Source of the DNA: Streptomyces sp. AV19
GTDB taxonomy: Bacteria; Actinomycetota; Actinomycetes; Streptomycetales; Streptomycetaceae
Assembly: GCF_015999245.1 (NCBI RefSeq)
Contig: NZ_JAEAMR010000022.1
Coordinates: forward strand, 637,991 to 701,990
Length of the DNA: 64,000 bases
Direction: 5' to 3'
Shown: positions 1 to 8,090 of the stretch, piece by piece
How positions within the stretch are numbered: the stretch's first letter is position 1
Layout: every line of letters begins with the position of its first letter
Program-made: the position numbers and the translations under genes
Notes under the pieces: model-generated
Database searches by the model: none
The model's input: only the letters and a program-made list of their open reading frames with translations
Told to the model about the DNA's origin: nothing

Positions 1-1635
1 GGCCGTCTCGTGGACGCGCACGGCTCCGCCGCGGTGCCCGAACGGGTTGTGGCCGGGCTCCTTCGTGCCGAGGCTGCGCAGGCCCCACCCGGAGTCGAGG
101 GGCGGGCCGCCGAGGAGCCGGGCGAGCTGCTCGGTGCGCACGCGGTCCAGCAGTCCGGGCGCGAAGGCGCCCGCCGCGCTCAGGCCGGTGTCGAGCAGGT
201 GGGCGGCGGCGCACCCCAGATGCGGTACCGGCCGCCCGTCGGGGGCGAGGGCCGCCGCCGGACGGCCGCCGCCGCGGTCCTCGACCCAGAAGTCGTCGCG
301 GAAGCGGCGCCGGAGGTCCGCGGCCCAGTCCCGCCACTCTTGTGCTCCGGGGCGGCCGTGGGCCTCCAGCAGGTCGGCGCCGAGCAGGGCCGCCCGGTGG
401 GCGTGGGCCTGGACCTCGCAGCGGTACGGCCCGCCGGGGTGGGGGTCGGCGAGGTAGCCTCCCTCGTCGGCCGCCGCGCGCAGCCAGGCCAGGCACCGCT
501 CCGCTGCCGGGAGCAGCGGCTCCAGCTCCTGGCCGGGCAGCCCCCAGCGCCACGCCTCGGCGAGCACGGCGGGAAACAGGAGCGTCGCTTCGACGCCGGT
601 GCACCCCGGGGGCAGGTGGGCTCCGGCGTGCCGCAGCGCCCCGGGGATGCGGCCACGGTCGGGCCCGGGGCCCGGGAGCTGGGTGCGGGCCAGGGTGCGC
701 AGCGTGCCCGCGGCCAGCCGCGCCCCGAGGGGCAGCGTCATCCGTGCCGCCCACAGGGCCTCGGCGGGGGCGAGGCGGCCGCAGCGCCAGGGGACGCCGG
801 CGGCGAGATGGACGTCGCCGGGGATCTGCCGGTCGCGCACGAGGAGGGCGCGCAGATCGTCGAGGGAGGTGGCGAACAAGGCGGCGGCACGGGCGTCGTC
901 GCCCTCCGCCTGGGCGTCGCCCCAGGGCGCGCCGCCACGGGCCGAGGGGCCGGGGGCGGGGAGGGGCCTGCCGGGTGTCTCCGGCCGGACCCGGAGCTCG
1001 ATGCTCCGCGTACCGCCGGGGGGCAGTCGTATCTCCCAGCACAGCAGTCCGGCGGAGGCCAGGGCGTCGTCCGGCGCCGGGTCGGCCGTCACCACCGCGT
1101 CCAGGCCGGGAGCCGACCAGCGCAGGCCGGAGGCGTGCACGGCGGCGGGGAGCTCGGGGGCGGCGGCGCCGGTGGCGACGGCGCCCAGCTCGGCGAGGTC
1201 GGTCCCGAGGGACACCTCGACCCCGAGCCTGGCCTCGCGGCCGGCGGCGCTGCGCAGCGTGATGCGCTCGACGCCCTCGGCGTCGCGGAGCCGTTCCACG
1301 GTGACGGCCGGGTCGGGTCCCTCGTCCACGGCGGTGCGCACCGCGCCCACGAAGCGGGCCCGGCCCGCGTCCGTCAGCCGTCCCTGGAGCGGCACCGGTT
1401 CGACGCCGTCCACTCTGATCAGGCACCGCGCCAGCAGGCGCCGCCCGTTCCGGTAGAAGCCGTCGAGGCCCTGGCCGGTGAGCTGTCCCTGCTCGCCGGA
1501 GATCGCGAGTGCGGGCAGGGCGACACAGATCAGTGCCGCGTGCACCGGCTGCGGGCCCGGGGGGCGGGCGGGGCCGGGGCGCTGGGGCGCCGCCGGGCGG
1601 GGGACGGACGGGGTGTGGGTGGCGGTGCCTTGCAC
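1..1635 (-). CDS. Glycogen debranching-type enzyme, N-terminal part (cut by window edge)
   Basis: Open frame of 545 codons running off the left edge, so the C-terminus is missing. The GTG start at 1635 has AGGGAG about 9 nt upstream. After a Pro-rich stretch of about 30 residues the protein reads ALAISGEQGQLTGQGLDGFY, typical of the N-terminal domain of amylo-alpha-1,6-glucosidase/glycogen debranching-like proteins. The last visible part contains NPFGHRGGAVRVHETA, as in the alpha/alpha-barrel catalytic region of this family. By family it would hydrolyse alpha-1,6 branches of glycogen or related glucans in the cytoplasm. It lies 106 bp downstream of the DUF4192 gene on the same strand. The substrate cannot be decided from the sequence. 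Confidence 0.8.
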   Translation of the reverse strand, partial: MQGTATHTPSVPRPAAPQRPGPARPPGPQPVHAALICVALPALAISGEQGQLTGQGLDGFYRNGRRLLARCLIRVDGVEPVPLQGRLTDAGRARFVGAVRTAVDEGPDPAVTVERLRDAEGVERITLRSAAGREARLGVEVSLGTDLAELGAVATGAAAPELPAAVHASGLRWSAPGLDAVVTADPAPDDALASAGLLCWEIRLPPGGTRSIELRVRPETPGRPLPAPGPSARGGAPWGDAQAEGDDARAAALFATSLDDLRALLVRDRQIPGDVHLAAGVPWRCGRLAPAEALWAARMTLPLGARLAAGTLRTLARTQLPGPGPDRGRIPGALRHAGAHLPPGCTGVEATLLFPAVLAEAWRWGLPGQELEPLLPAAERCLAWLRAAADEGGYLADPHPGGPYRCEVQAHAHRAALLGADLLEAHGRPGAQEWRDWAADLRRRFRDDFWVEDRGGGRPAAALAPDGRPVPHLGCAAAHLLDTGLSAAGAFAPGLLDRVRTEQLARLLGGPPLDSGWGLRSLGTKEPGHNPFGHRGGAVRVHETA

Positions 1636-1741
1636 GGGTCTGCGCTCCCTGTGGAGGTCACGGGCCGGGATGACGAATGAGGGCCACTCAGGTGAACGGC
1701 ACGGGTGCCGTCGAGGTCACGGGGCCCGGACGTGTCCCCGG

Positions 1742-3130
1742 TCACCTTCGGTCGCGGGCCGCGCGCCGCCCCTGCTGCCGGCGGGCACGCGGCTTCCCTT
1801 CCGGCCCGCCCGCCGCGGCCGTGCCCCGCGCCGGGGCCGGTCGGACGGTGTCGCCCTGCGGCTTGCGGCGCCGGAGGCGGGGCGCGGCCGGCCGGCCCGG
1901 TCCACCGCCGGTCCCGGGTTCCGCGCCCGGCCGCGCGCGGCCCTCCGCGGCGGCGCGGGCGGCGTCGAGGACGGCCCGGTCCGCCCGTTCCCGGCGCAGG
2001 CAGTCGCGCAGGGACTCCGGGTCGAGGCCCTCGTTGCAGGCGTGGTGGAGGAGCTGGGCGAAGAGGTAGTCGGGGTCGGCGGTCAGCGCGCGGCCGAGGG
2101 TGATCTTCGCCTCGGCGCTCTCGCCGCCGGCCCAGGCGACCCAGCCCGCCAGGGTCAGGGGCGCGGCGGCGTGCTCCGTATAGGGCGGGACGCAGCGGCG
2201 GGCGAGCGCGCGCCACAGCCGCAGGGTGGCGGGCAGCAGCGGGCCCTCCATCCACTCGGCGGCGCGGTCCCGGGCGACGCGGTCCTGGAGGCCGAGGACG
2301 ATCGCCGCCGCCTCGTCGGCGGAGACCAGGCCGTCGTCCCGCGTGTCGGCTTCCGCCCGCGCGCCGGTGGGCGGGGTGCCGTCGAAGCGGCGCAGCACCA
2401 GCTCGGCCAGGTCCAGCGTCTCCTGCCGCACCGTCTCGGCCTCGGCGCCGAGCATGCGCGGGACGAGCTCGGCCGCGGCGGCGTCCAGGGCACGCCGCTG
2501 TTCTTCGGCGGGCTGTCCGCCGAGCGGTGCGAGGCGGGCCTCCATCTCGCGCAGGGATCCGCCGACCCGCATTCCGGCGTAGGCCGCGGCGGCGGCCATG
2601 ACCGAGGTGCCGGGCATCTTCAGGGGCGTGCCGTCGGGCGGGCAGCAGCGGGCGTCGGAGCAGCAGTACGACCAGAAGCGGCCGTCGGACAGGCACAGCG
2701 CCTCGAACACCGGCACGTCGAGGCCGCCGCAGGCGATCCGCAGGCGGTGGGCGAGCGGCCGCAGCCGCTCCATGACAGCCTGGCCGGTCTCCCCTTCGGC
2801 GGGGTCCTGGCAGAGGTAGAGCACGATGCCGTCCGGTGCGGTGCCCCGCTTCGTGCTCGCCGCGACGAGGGTGCGGGCGAGTTGCTCGGAGACGAACGGC
2901 CATTCCCTGGGGTCCGCCGGGATGCCGAGCCTGAGCCGGCCGCCGAAGCGCTTGCGTTCGCCGTGGAGCGCCATCATGACGATGCTGTCGTCGGGGTGGA
3001 AGCCGAGCAAGTACGGGAGCGCGTCGGCCAGTTCGGCCGGGGTGCGCAGGGTGACGTGGGTTTCCGCCGGCGGTCCCCAGTCGGAGGACGGCAGGGGCGA
3101 GGGGCCGGCTGATTCGTTGTGGTGGGCCAT
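1742..3130 (-). CDS. DUF4192 domain-containing protein
   Basis: 462 residues from an ATG at 3130. The N-terminal half carries the DUF4192 signature, including LRTPAELADALPYLLGFHPDDSIVMMAL, here quoted as LRTPAELADALPYLLG followed by FHPDDSIV (residues about 28-50). The final 70 residues are Arg/Ala/Pro-rich and look disordered. The family is widespread in actinobacteria and has no established function; no catalytic motif was recognised. The neighbouring gene downstream is the debranching-type enzyme, and the siderophore locus begins just upstream, which looks like a boundary between core DNA and the siderophore cluster. Confidence 0.85.
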   Translation of the reverse strand: MAHHNESAGPSPLPSSDWGPPAETHVTLRTPAELADALPYLLGFHPDDSIVMMALHGERKRFGGRLRLGIPADPREWPFVSEQLARTLVAASTKRGTAPDGIVLYLCQDPAEGETGQAVMERLRPLAHRLRIACGGLDVPVFEALCLSDGRFWSYCCSDARCCPPDGTPLKMPGTSVMAAAAAYAGMRVGGSLREMEARLAPLGGQPAEEQRRALDAAAAELVPRMLGAEAETVRQETLDLAELVLRRFDGTPPTGARAEADTRDDGLVSADEAAAIVLGLQDRVARDRAAEWMEGPLLPATLRLWRALARRCVPPYTEHAAAPLTLAGWVAWAGGESAEAKITLGRALTADPDYLFAQLLHHACNEGLDPESLRDCLRRERADRAVLDAARAAAEGRARPGAEPGTGGGPGRPAAPRLRRRKPQGDTVRPAPARGTAAAGGPEGKPRARRQQGRRAARDRR

Positions 3131-3223
3131 GGCCCGAGCGTCCCGCAGGTGCGCGGATGCCCACCAGGCCTGTGGATATCGCGAATATTGTCCTACGAAT
3201 CCCTGTGGATACAGGGCCCTTCT

Positions 3224-4846
3224 TCACCTCTTCGCACGGGCGTTGTCAGTGGCCTCGTGTTGCATGGGGCCATGAGCAACGAAGCCGGTGTCGCGGCCGT
3301 CGACGTAGGTGGCCACCACCTCGATGTCCCCGATGCGCGACGTGTCGACGCGCCGGGGGTCGTCCCCGAGCACGACCAGGTCGGCGAGCTTGCCCGGGGT
3401 GAGGCTTCCCAGGCCGTCCTCCCAGTGGCAGGCGAAGGCGCCGGCGACGGTATAGGCGCGCAGGGCCTCGTCGACGGTGATGCCCTCGTCCGGGCCGATC
3501 GCGCGGCCGGATCCGGAGGCGCGCTCGACCATGAACTGGACGGCGCGCAGCGGGGATCCGTCCGCGACGGGCCGGTCGGAGCTGCCGACGAGGGGGATGC
3601 CGTGGTCCAGGAACGCCCTGCCGCGGTAGAGCCACGGGGCCCGTTCCTCGCCCATGACCGCCGCGTAGTCGTCGCCGAAGCAGCGCAGGAAATTGGGCTG
3701 GACGACCGCGCTGACGCCGAGCCGCGCGAAGCGCGGGAGTTGGTCGGGGCGGATGAGGCCGGCGTGCTCGATGCGGTGCCGGGCGCCGGGGCGCGGCCGG
3801 AGTCGCTGGGCCCGTTCCAGGGCGTCCAGGGCCAGGTCGGCCGCGCGGTCGCCGATCGCGTGGACGGCGAGCTGCCATCCGGCGAGGTGGCCGTCCACGA
3901 TCGTCTCCGCGAGGACGTCCGGGTCGTCCTGCAACTGGCCCGCGTGGTCCAGCCCTTCGTACGGGCTGCCGAGCGCGGCGGTCCGGGCCATCATGCCGCC
4001 GTCCGTGTAGACCTTCAGCGCGCCCACGGAGAGGCGGTCGTCGCCGAACCCGGTGCGCAGGCCGAGACCGAAGGCCCGGGGGATGCCGTCGGCCTCGTGC
4101 GCGGCGACCCGGCGCAGCCGGTCCGCGGACACCATGAGCTGCACGCGCAGCGGCAGGAGACCGTCCTCGCGGGCAAGTTGGTAGGCACCCAGCTCGACCG
4201 GGCTGTGGCCGAAGAGGGTGCCGCCGATGCCCGCCTCGGCGCAGGCGGTGACGCCCTCGGCGAGACAGGTCCGGGCGGCGCGCCCGATCGCCCGGGCCAA
4301 CTCCTTCTGGGAGTACGGCGGGCGCAGCGCGCGGACGGCGCCCATCGCGCCCTCGGCGAGGAAGCCGTTCTCGTGCGGGGTGCCGGCGGGGAGCAGGGAG
4401 AGGACGGCGGAGTTGACGACGCAGCCGTGACCGGAGTCGTGCTGCAGGTACACCTTGCGCCCGTGGCCGGCCTCGTCCAGCTCGGCGGCGGTCAAGTGGC
4501 GGCCCAGGGCGCGCTGGTCGTAGCCGACGACGTTCACCCAGGAGCCGGGCGGGCCCTGCCGGCCGGCGGCTTGCTCCACCACGGCGAGCACGTCGTCGAT
4601 CCGTGTGAGGCCCGCGATGCTCGGGGTGTCCTCCTTGAGCCCGGTCCAGGCCAGGTGCACATGGGCGTCGACGAACCCGGGCAGCACGGTGGCGCCTTGG
4701 AGGTCGATCACCTCGCGGGCGGGCAGGGAGGTCACGGCCTCGTCCAGGCCCGCGATCCGGCCGCGCCAGATGCCCAGGTCGTGGGCGACGGGGTGGTCCG
4801 GATCCATGGTGAGGAAGCGCGCGTTCGTCAGTCTGGCGCTGAGCAT
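3224..4846 (-). CDS. YtcJ-type metal-dependent amidohydrolase
   Basis: 540 residues. The ATG at 4846 follows GGAGA and clears the MbtH-like gene, whereas earlier in-frame starts would overlap it. The protein begins MLSARLTNARFLTMDPDHPV and contains DAHVHLAWTG (metal-binding HxH, residues about 55-65), DGGMMARTAALGSPYEG, HAIGDRA, RIEHAG and a late SSDRP. This order is typical of the YtcJ/AepA branch of the amidohydrolase superfamily. It probably hydrolyses a C-N bond in a small amide or cyclic compound; the substrate is unknown. It starts 25 bp after cchK on the same strand and probably shares its iron-regulated transcript, but no role in coelichelin metabolism is shown by the sequence. Confidence 0.8.
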   Translation of the reverse strand: MLSARLTNARFLTMDPDHPVAHDLGIWRGRIAGLDEAVTSLPAREVIDLQGATVLPGFVDAHVHLAWTGLKEDTPSIAGLTRIDDVLAVVEQAAGRQGPPGSWVNVVGYDQRALGRHLTAAELDEAGHGRKVYLQHDSGHGCVVNSAVLSLLPAGTPHENGFLAEGAMGAVRALRPPYSQKELARAIGRAARTCLAEGVTACAEAGIGGTLFGHSPVELGAYQLAREDGLLPLRVQLMVSADRLRRVAAHEADGIPRAFGLGLRTGFGDDRLSVGALKVYTDGGMMARTAALGSPYEGLDHAGQLQDDPDVLAETIVDGHLAGWQLAVHAIGDRAADLALDALERAQRLRPRPGARHRIEHAGLIRPDQLPRFARLGVSAVVQPNFLRCFGDDYAAVMGEERAPWLYRGRAFLDHGIPLVGSSDRPVADGSPLRAVQFMVERASGSGRAIGPDEGITVDEALRAYTVAGAFACHWEDGLGSLTPGKLADLVVLGDDPRRVDTSRIGDIEVVATYVDGRDTGFVAHGPMQHEATDNARAKR

Positions 4847-4871
4847 CGGCGGCGTCTCCGGCCCGCCGCGG

Positions 4872-5084
4872 TCAGGCGTCCATGGACGCCGCGAGGGATC
4901 GGGGGCGCAGATCGGTCCAGTGGGTCTCGACGAACTCCAGGCACGCCTCACGGGTGTTCTCGCCGAGGGCGACCGTCCATCCCCCGGGCACCTCGGCGAA
5001 GGACGGCCAGAGCGAGTGCTGCCCCTCGCCGTTCACCAGGACCAGGAAACGGCCTTCGGGGTCGTCGAAGGGGTTGGTGCTCAT
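4872..5084 (-). CDS. cchK: MbtH-like protein of the coelichelin cluster
   Basis: A 70-residue protein with every MbtH hallmark: NPFDD near the N-terminus, HSLWP, GW, a conserved Cys in REACLEFVETHW and terminal WTDLRP. MbtH-like proteins bind NRPS adenylation domains and are needed for their folding or activity, so the partner should be CchH. The ATG at 5084 is preceded by GGAGGAG with 8 nt spacing. It is divergent from cchJ across a region with an iron box at 5151-5169. Gene order and size agree with cchK of the S. coelicolor cluster. Confidence 0.95.
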   Translation of the reverse strand: MSTNPFDDPEGRFLVLVNGEGQHSLWPSFAEVPGGWTVALGENTREACLEFVETHWTDLRPRSLAASMDA

Positions 5085-5150
5085 GTGTCAGCTCCTCCTC
5101 GGGCCCAACAGGCCGGTGAGTGTGCGGTATTCACGCAACGCGGTTCATGG

Positions 5151-5169
5151 TTAGGTTAGGCTCACCTAA
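5151..5169. promoter_or_regulatory. Iron box (DmdR/DtxR-type operator) between cchK and cchJ
   Basis: TTAGGTTAGGCTCACCTAA matches the known Streptomyces iron box TTAGGTTAGGCTAACCTAA at 18 of 19 positions. It is the strongest of the five sites in the cluster. It lies between the divergent cchK and cchJ starts, so one bound repressor could control both transcripts under iron repletion. Confidence 0.9.
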
Positions 5170-5218
5170 TCAGGGGCGAGCTTAGCCTTTCCCCTTCCCT
5201 CCCCACAAGGAGACGTTC

Positions 5219-6319
5219 ATGCGTCTGGAGAACGCCTTCGCCGGGTTCGGACTGCCCGGCAGGCCCGGCACCGACGAGTTCTGGGCGGCGGCACGGACAC
5301 CCGTGCCGGTCCCTGCCGGTGACGGCGGTTGGGTGACCTTGTTCCTGTGGCGCAGGCCCCCGGCGAGCACCGGCCCGGCGAGCATCGACTTCGAGAGCTG
5401 GTCGGAGCCGGTACCCCTGCGCCGATGGGACGACACGGACTGCTGGTACGCCGAAGTACGGATGCCCGCGCGGCTGCGGGTGACCTACCGGTTCCTCGCG
5501 GACGACGCGGCGTACGCCGACCCGTTCAACCCGGTCGGCGCGGGCGGCGACCGGTCCATCGCCGCGACCCCGGACGCCCCGGCCCAGCCGCACTGGCCCG
5601 CCGTCGGCGCCGCGGACGTCCTGCCCGTCCCCCGCACCCGGCTCCGCTGGACCAGCGAACGGCTCGGCGGGCGGCGCACCGTGCGGGTCCACCCGGCGGG
5701 CGGCGGCGGACCGGTGGTCCTGCTGCTCGACGGGGACGACTGGCTGCACCTGCACCCGGCCATGACCGCGTTCGACTCGGCCGTCGCCAGTGGCGGGATG
5801 CCCGCCGTCACGCTCGTCTTCCTTCCCGCCCGGGACCGGGAGGCCGAGTTCGCGTGCAGGCCGGAGCTGTGGGAGGCGGTCCGGGACGAACTGCTGCCGC
5901 TGGTGGCGGAGTCCGGCGTGCCCGCCGACCGGGACCGGCTGGTGGTCGCCGGCCAGAGCCTCGGCGGGCTGAGCGCGATGTACGCGGCACTGGAGTTCCC
6001 GGACCTGGTGTCCCGCGTCGCCTGCCAGTCGCCGTCGTTCTGGTGGACACCCGACGCCCCGGGCCTGGCGGACCCGTTGGGCGGCCCGGTCGGCGGCGCC
6101 GTCGCCGCGCGCCTGCGGGAGCGCCCCGACCTCTCCGGTCTGCGGGTGGCGTTCGACGTGGGGGAACACGAGACGCGGATGCTCCCCCACTGCGAACTGG
6201 CCGAGACCCTGACCGAACAGGCCGGTGCGACCGTGCGGGTCTCGCGGTCGGCGTCGGACCACGACCGGGCGGGCTGGCGGCACGCCCTGCTCAGGGACGT
6301 CGCCTGGGCGCTCGCCTGA
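5219..6319 (+). CDS. cchJ: Enterochelin esterase-like hydrolase, coelichelin cluster
   Basis: 366 residues starting at an ATG with AAGGAG 8 nt upstream. The N-terminal part resembles the enterochelin esterase N-domain (DPFNPVG near residue 105). The C-terminal half is an alpha/beta hydrolase with nucleophile elbow GQSLGG (Ser247), an acidic stretch FDVGEHE and a late His in SDHDRAGWRHAL, in the order Ser-Asp/Glu-His. Family members hydrolyse siderophores to release iron. CchH has no thioesterase domain, so in coelichelin biosynthesis this protein is also a candidate for product release. It is convergent with cchI. Confidence 0.9.
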   Translation: MRLENAFAGFGLPGRPGTDEFWAAARTPVPVPAGDGGWVTLFLWRRPPASTGPASIDFESWSEPVPLRRWDDTDCWYAEVRMPARLRVTYRFLADDAAYADPFNPVGAGGDRSIAATPDAPAQPHWPAVGAADVLPVPRTRLRWTSERLGGRRTVRVHPAGGGGPVVLLLDGDDWLHLHPAMTAFDSAVASGGMPAVTLVFLPARDREAEFACRPELWEAVRDELLPLVAESGVPADRDRLVVAGQSLGGLSAMYAALEFPDLVSRVACQSPSFWWTPDAPGLADPLGGPVGGAVAARLRERPDLSGLRVAFDVGEHETRMLPHCELAETLTEQAGATVRVSRSASDHDRAGWRHALLRDVAWALA

Positions 6320-6321
6320 AC

Positions 6322-6344
6322 GGCCCCGGCGGATCACCGGGGTC
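6322..6344. terminator. Weak hairpin between convergent cchJ and cchI
   Basis: GGCCCCGG and CCGGGGTC form a stem of about 7 bp around a 7-nt loop in the 37-bp gap between two converging genes. There is no T-tract, so this is only a candidate. Confidence 0.35.
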
Positions 6345-6356
6345 GGACAGATCAGG

Positions 6357-8087
6357 TCACCGCGCCACCGCCCGGCAGTACTCCTCGTCCGTGGCCAGCA
6401 GGTTCCGATGGGTGTCCTCGGCGGTGACGACGCCGTCGTCCAGGACGAGGACGCGGTCGGCGGCGTCCAGGAGGGCCGGACTGCTGGTGATCACGACAGT
6501 GGTGCGCCCCCGGCGCAGCCGCGCGACGTTGCGCGCGATGAGCTGTTCGGTGACCGCGTCGACGGCCGTCGTCGGGTCGTGCAGGACGAGGACGTCGGTG
6601 TCGGCGGCCAGGGCGCGGGCCAGGGACAGCCGTTGGCGCTGTCCTCCGGAGAGGTTCGCGCCGCGGTCGCGGACACCGTAGTCGAGTCCCTCGCGGTGGA
6701 GGGCGACGACGTCGGTCAGCATGGACGCCTCAACGGCCTCGGGGACCGTCCGGCTGGTGCCCGACGGGTCGATGTTCGTACGGAGGGTGCCCGCGAAGAT
6801 CTCCCCGTCGTACGGGTTCACCAGCATGTGCTCGCGGACCGCCCCGACCGACAGGTCCGCGATCTCCTGCCCGCCGACCCGCACCACCCCCTCGTACGCG
6901 TGGGGCGGGACGTTCACGGCCAGGATCGACGCGAGGTCGGCCGCCGCGCGCGGCTGGTAGACGGCGACGGCCACGAACTCGCCCGCGGCCACCCGGAACT
7001 TCAGCCTGCTCAGGGACCCGTACCGGACGCAGTCGACCTCGAGGTCACCGCCCGCGGCCGGGCGCCCCGGCCCCGGGGTCGCCACCGGCGGCGCGGCCAG
7101 CACCAGCGCCATCCGCTCGGCCGAAGCCCGCGCGACCATCACGTACTTGGGCATCTCCGAGAACAGCTTGAGCGGTTCCATGATGAACTGCCCGAGTCCG
7201 ACGGCCATGACGAGTTCCCCGATGGTGATCCGGCCGTCGAACGCCAGCCAGCCGGCCGTCAGGGTCACGGCGGCGGCGAGGGCCGCGTTGAGGGCCAGCG
7301 CGGTGCCCGCGTACACGCCGTTCACCTTGGCGACGGTGATCGACTGGCGCCTCGCCTCCGTGCTGACCTTCCGGTAGGACCGGAACGCCGCGTGGTTGCC
7401 GCCGAAGCCGTGCAGCGGGCGCAGGCCGGTGATCAGGTCGGCGACCTTCGCACCCGCCCGTGCCACCCGGGCCTGCTGCTCGCGGGTGCTGGAACCGATC
7501 CGCCTGGACATCACGCTCAGGACCGTCAGGATCGCGACGGTTCCCGCGATCACCAGGGCGCCGAGCCGGAGATCGGCCAGGCCCAGCGCGACCGCCGCGA
7601 CCAGCACCGCGACCAGCGAGCTGACCAGCAGCGGCACCACCTCGATGATGTCGGCGGTCTGGTCGGCGTCCTCGGTGGCGATGGTCAGCACCTCGCCGGA
7701 CTTGAGGTCGACGTCCCTGGCCACCGGCTGGAGTCCGCAGGCCGCGACCTTCACCCGCCAGCGGTGCGCCTCGGTCGTGTTGGCCTTCTGCAGGATGCGC
7801 ATCCCGAACCGCCACGACAGCGACACGGTCGTGATGATCACGGCCAGCGCGCCGATCGACAGGCCGAGCGAGCCGAGGCTCCGGTCGTCCCGCAGCGTGT
7901 GCTCGACGATCATGCCGAGCGCGATGGGGAAGGCCGTCTCCCCGGCCTGGTACAGGCCCATGAGGACGGTGCCCCAGACCATGGCGCCGACGTTGCGGCG
8001 CAGTGCGGTCCGGAGGATGTCGGACCCCGGTCGGGGCCGCTGCGTGTCAGGAGTTGTCATCGACCGCTGCGTGTCAGGAGTTGTCAT
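6357..8087 (-). CDS. cchI: ABC exporter half with degenerate ATPase site, coelichelin cluster
   Basis: 576 residues from the ATG at 8087, which overlaps the cchH stop by 14 nt; a duplicated second ATG at 8060 is an alternative start. An N-terminal exporter-type membrane domain (about residues 20-330) is followed by a nucleotide-binding domain. The signature LSGGQRQRLSLARAL is intact (about 479). The Walker A position reads VYQPRAAADL with no GxxGxGK(S/T), Walker B reads LVLHDPTTAVD without the catalytic Glu, and the switch His region reads ITSSPALL. This half alone should not hydrolyse ATP. It probably pairs with CchG, whose defects are complementary. Likely role: siderophore export from the cytoplasm. 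Confidence 0.85.
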   Translation of the reverse strand: MTTPDTQRSMTTPDTQRPRPGSDILRTALRRNVGAMVWGTVLMGLYQAGETAFPIALGMIVEHTLRDDRSLGSLGLSIGALAVIITTVSLSWRFGMRILQKANTTEAHRWRVKVAACGLQPVARDVDLKSGEVLTIATEDADQTADIIEVVPLLVSSLVAVLVAAVALGLADLRLGALVIAGTVAILTVLSVMSRRIGSSTREQQARVARAGAKVADLITGLRPLHGFGGNHAAFRSYRKVSTEARRQSITVAKVNGVYAGTALALNAALAAAVTLTAGWLAFDGRITIGELVMAVGLGQFIMEPLKLFSEMPKYVMVARASAERMALVLAAPPVATPGPGRPAAGGDLEVDCVRYGSLSRLKFRVAAGEFVAVAVYQPRAAADLASILAVNVPPHAYEGVVRVGGQEIADLSVGAVREHMLVNPYDGEIFAGTLRTNIDPSGTSRTVPEAVEASMLTDVVALHREGLDYGVRDRGANLSGGQRQRLSLARALAADTDVLVLHDPTTAVDAVTEQLIARNVARLRRGRTTVVITSSPALLDAADRVLVLDDGVVTAEDTHRNLLATDEEYCRAVAR

Positions 8088-8090
8088 CGA
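8037..8090. repeat. Perfect 27-bp tandem duplication at the cchH/cchI junction
   Basis: Positions 8037-8063 and 8064-8090 are identical; the unit starts CCGCTGCGTGTCAGG on the plus strand. It is 9 codons long, so it repeats MTTPDTQR at the CchI N-terminus and gives two in-frame ATG codons. Only the upstream copy carries the working TGA stop of cchH. Confidence 0.95.

Noticed and set aside
10..1680. Long plus-strand open frame opposite the debranching gene
   Set aside because: Antisense to a frame with clear family motifs. Its Gly/Ala/Arg-rich composition is that of a high-GC shadow frame.
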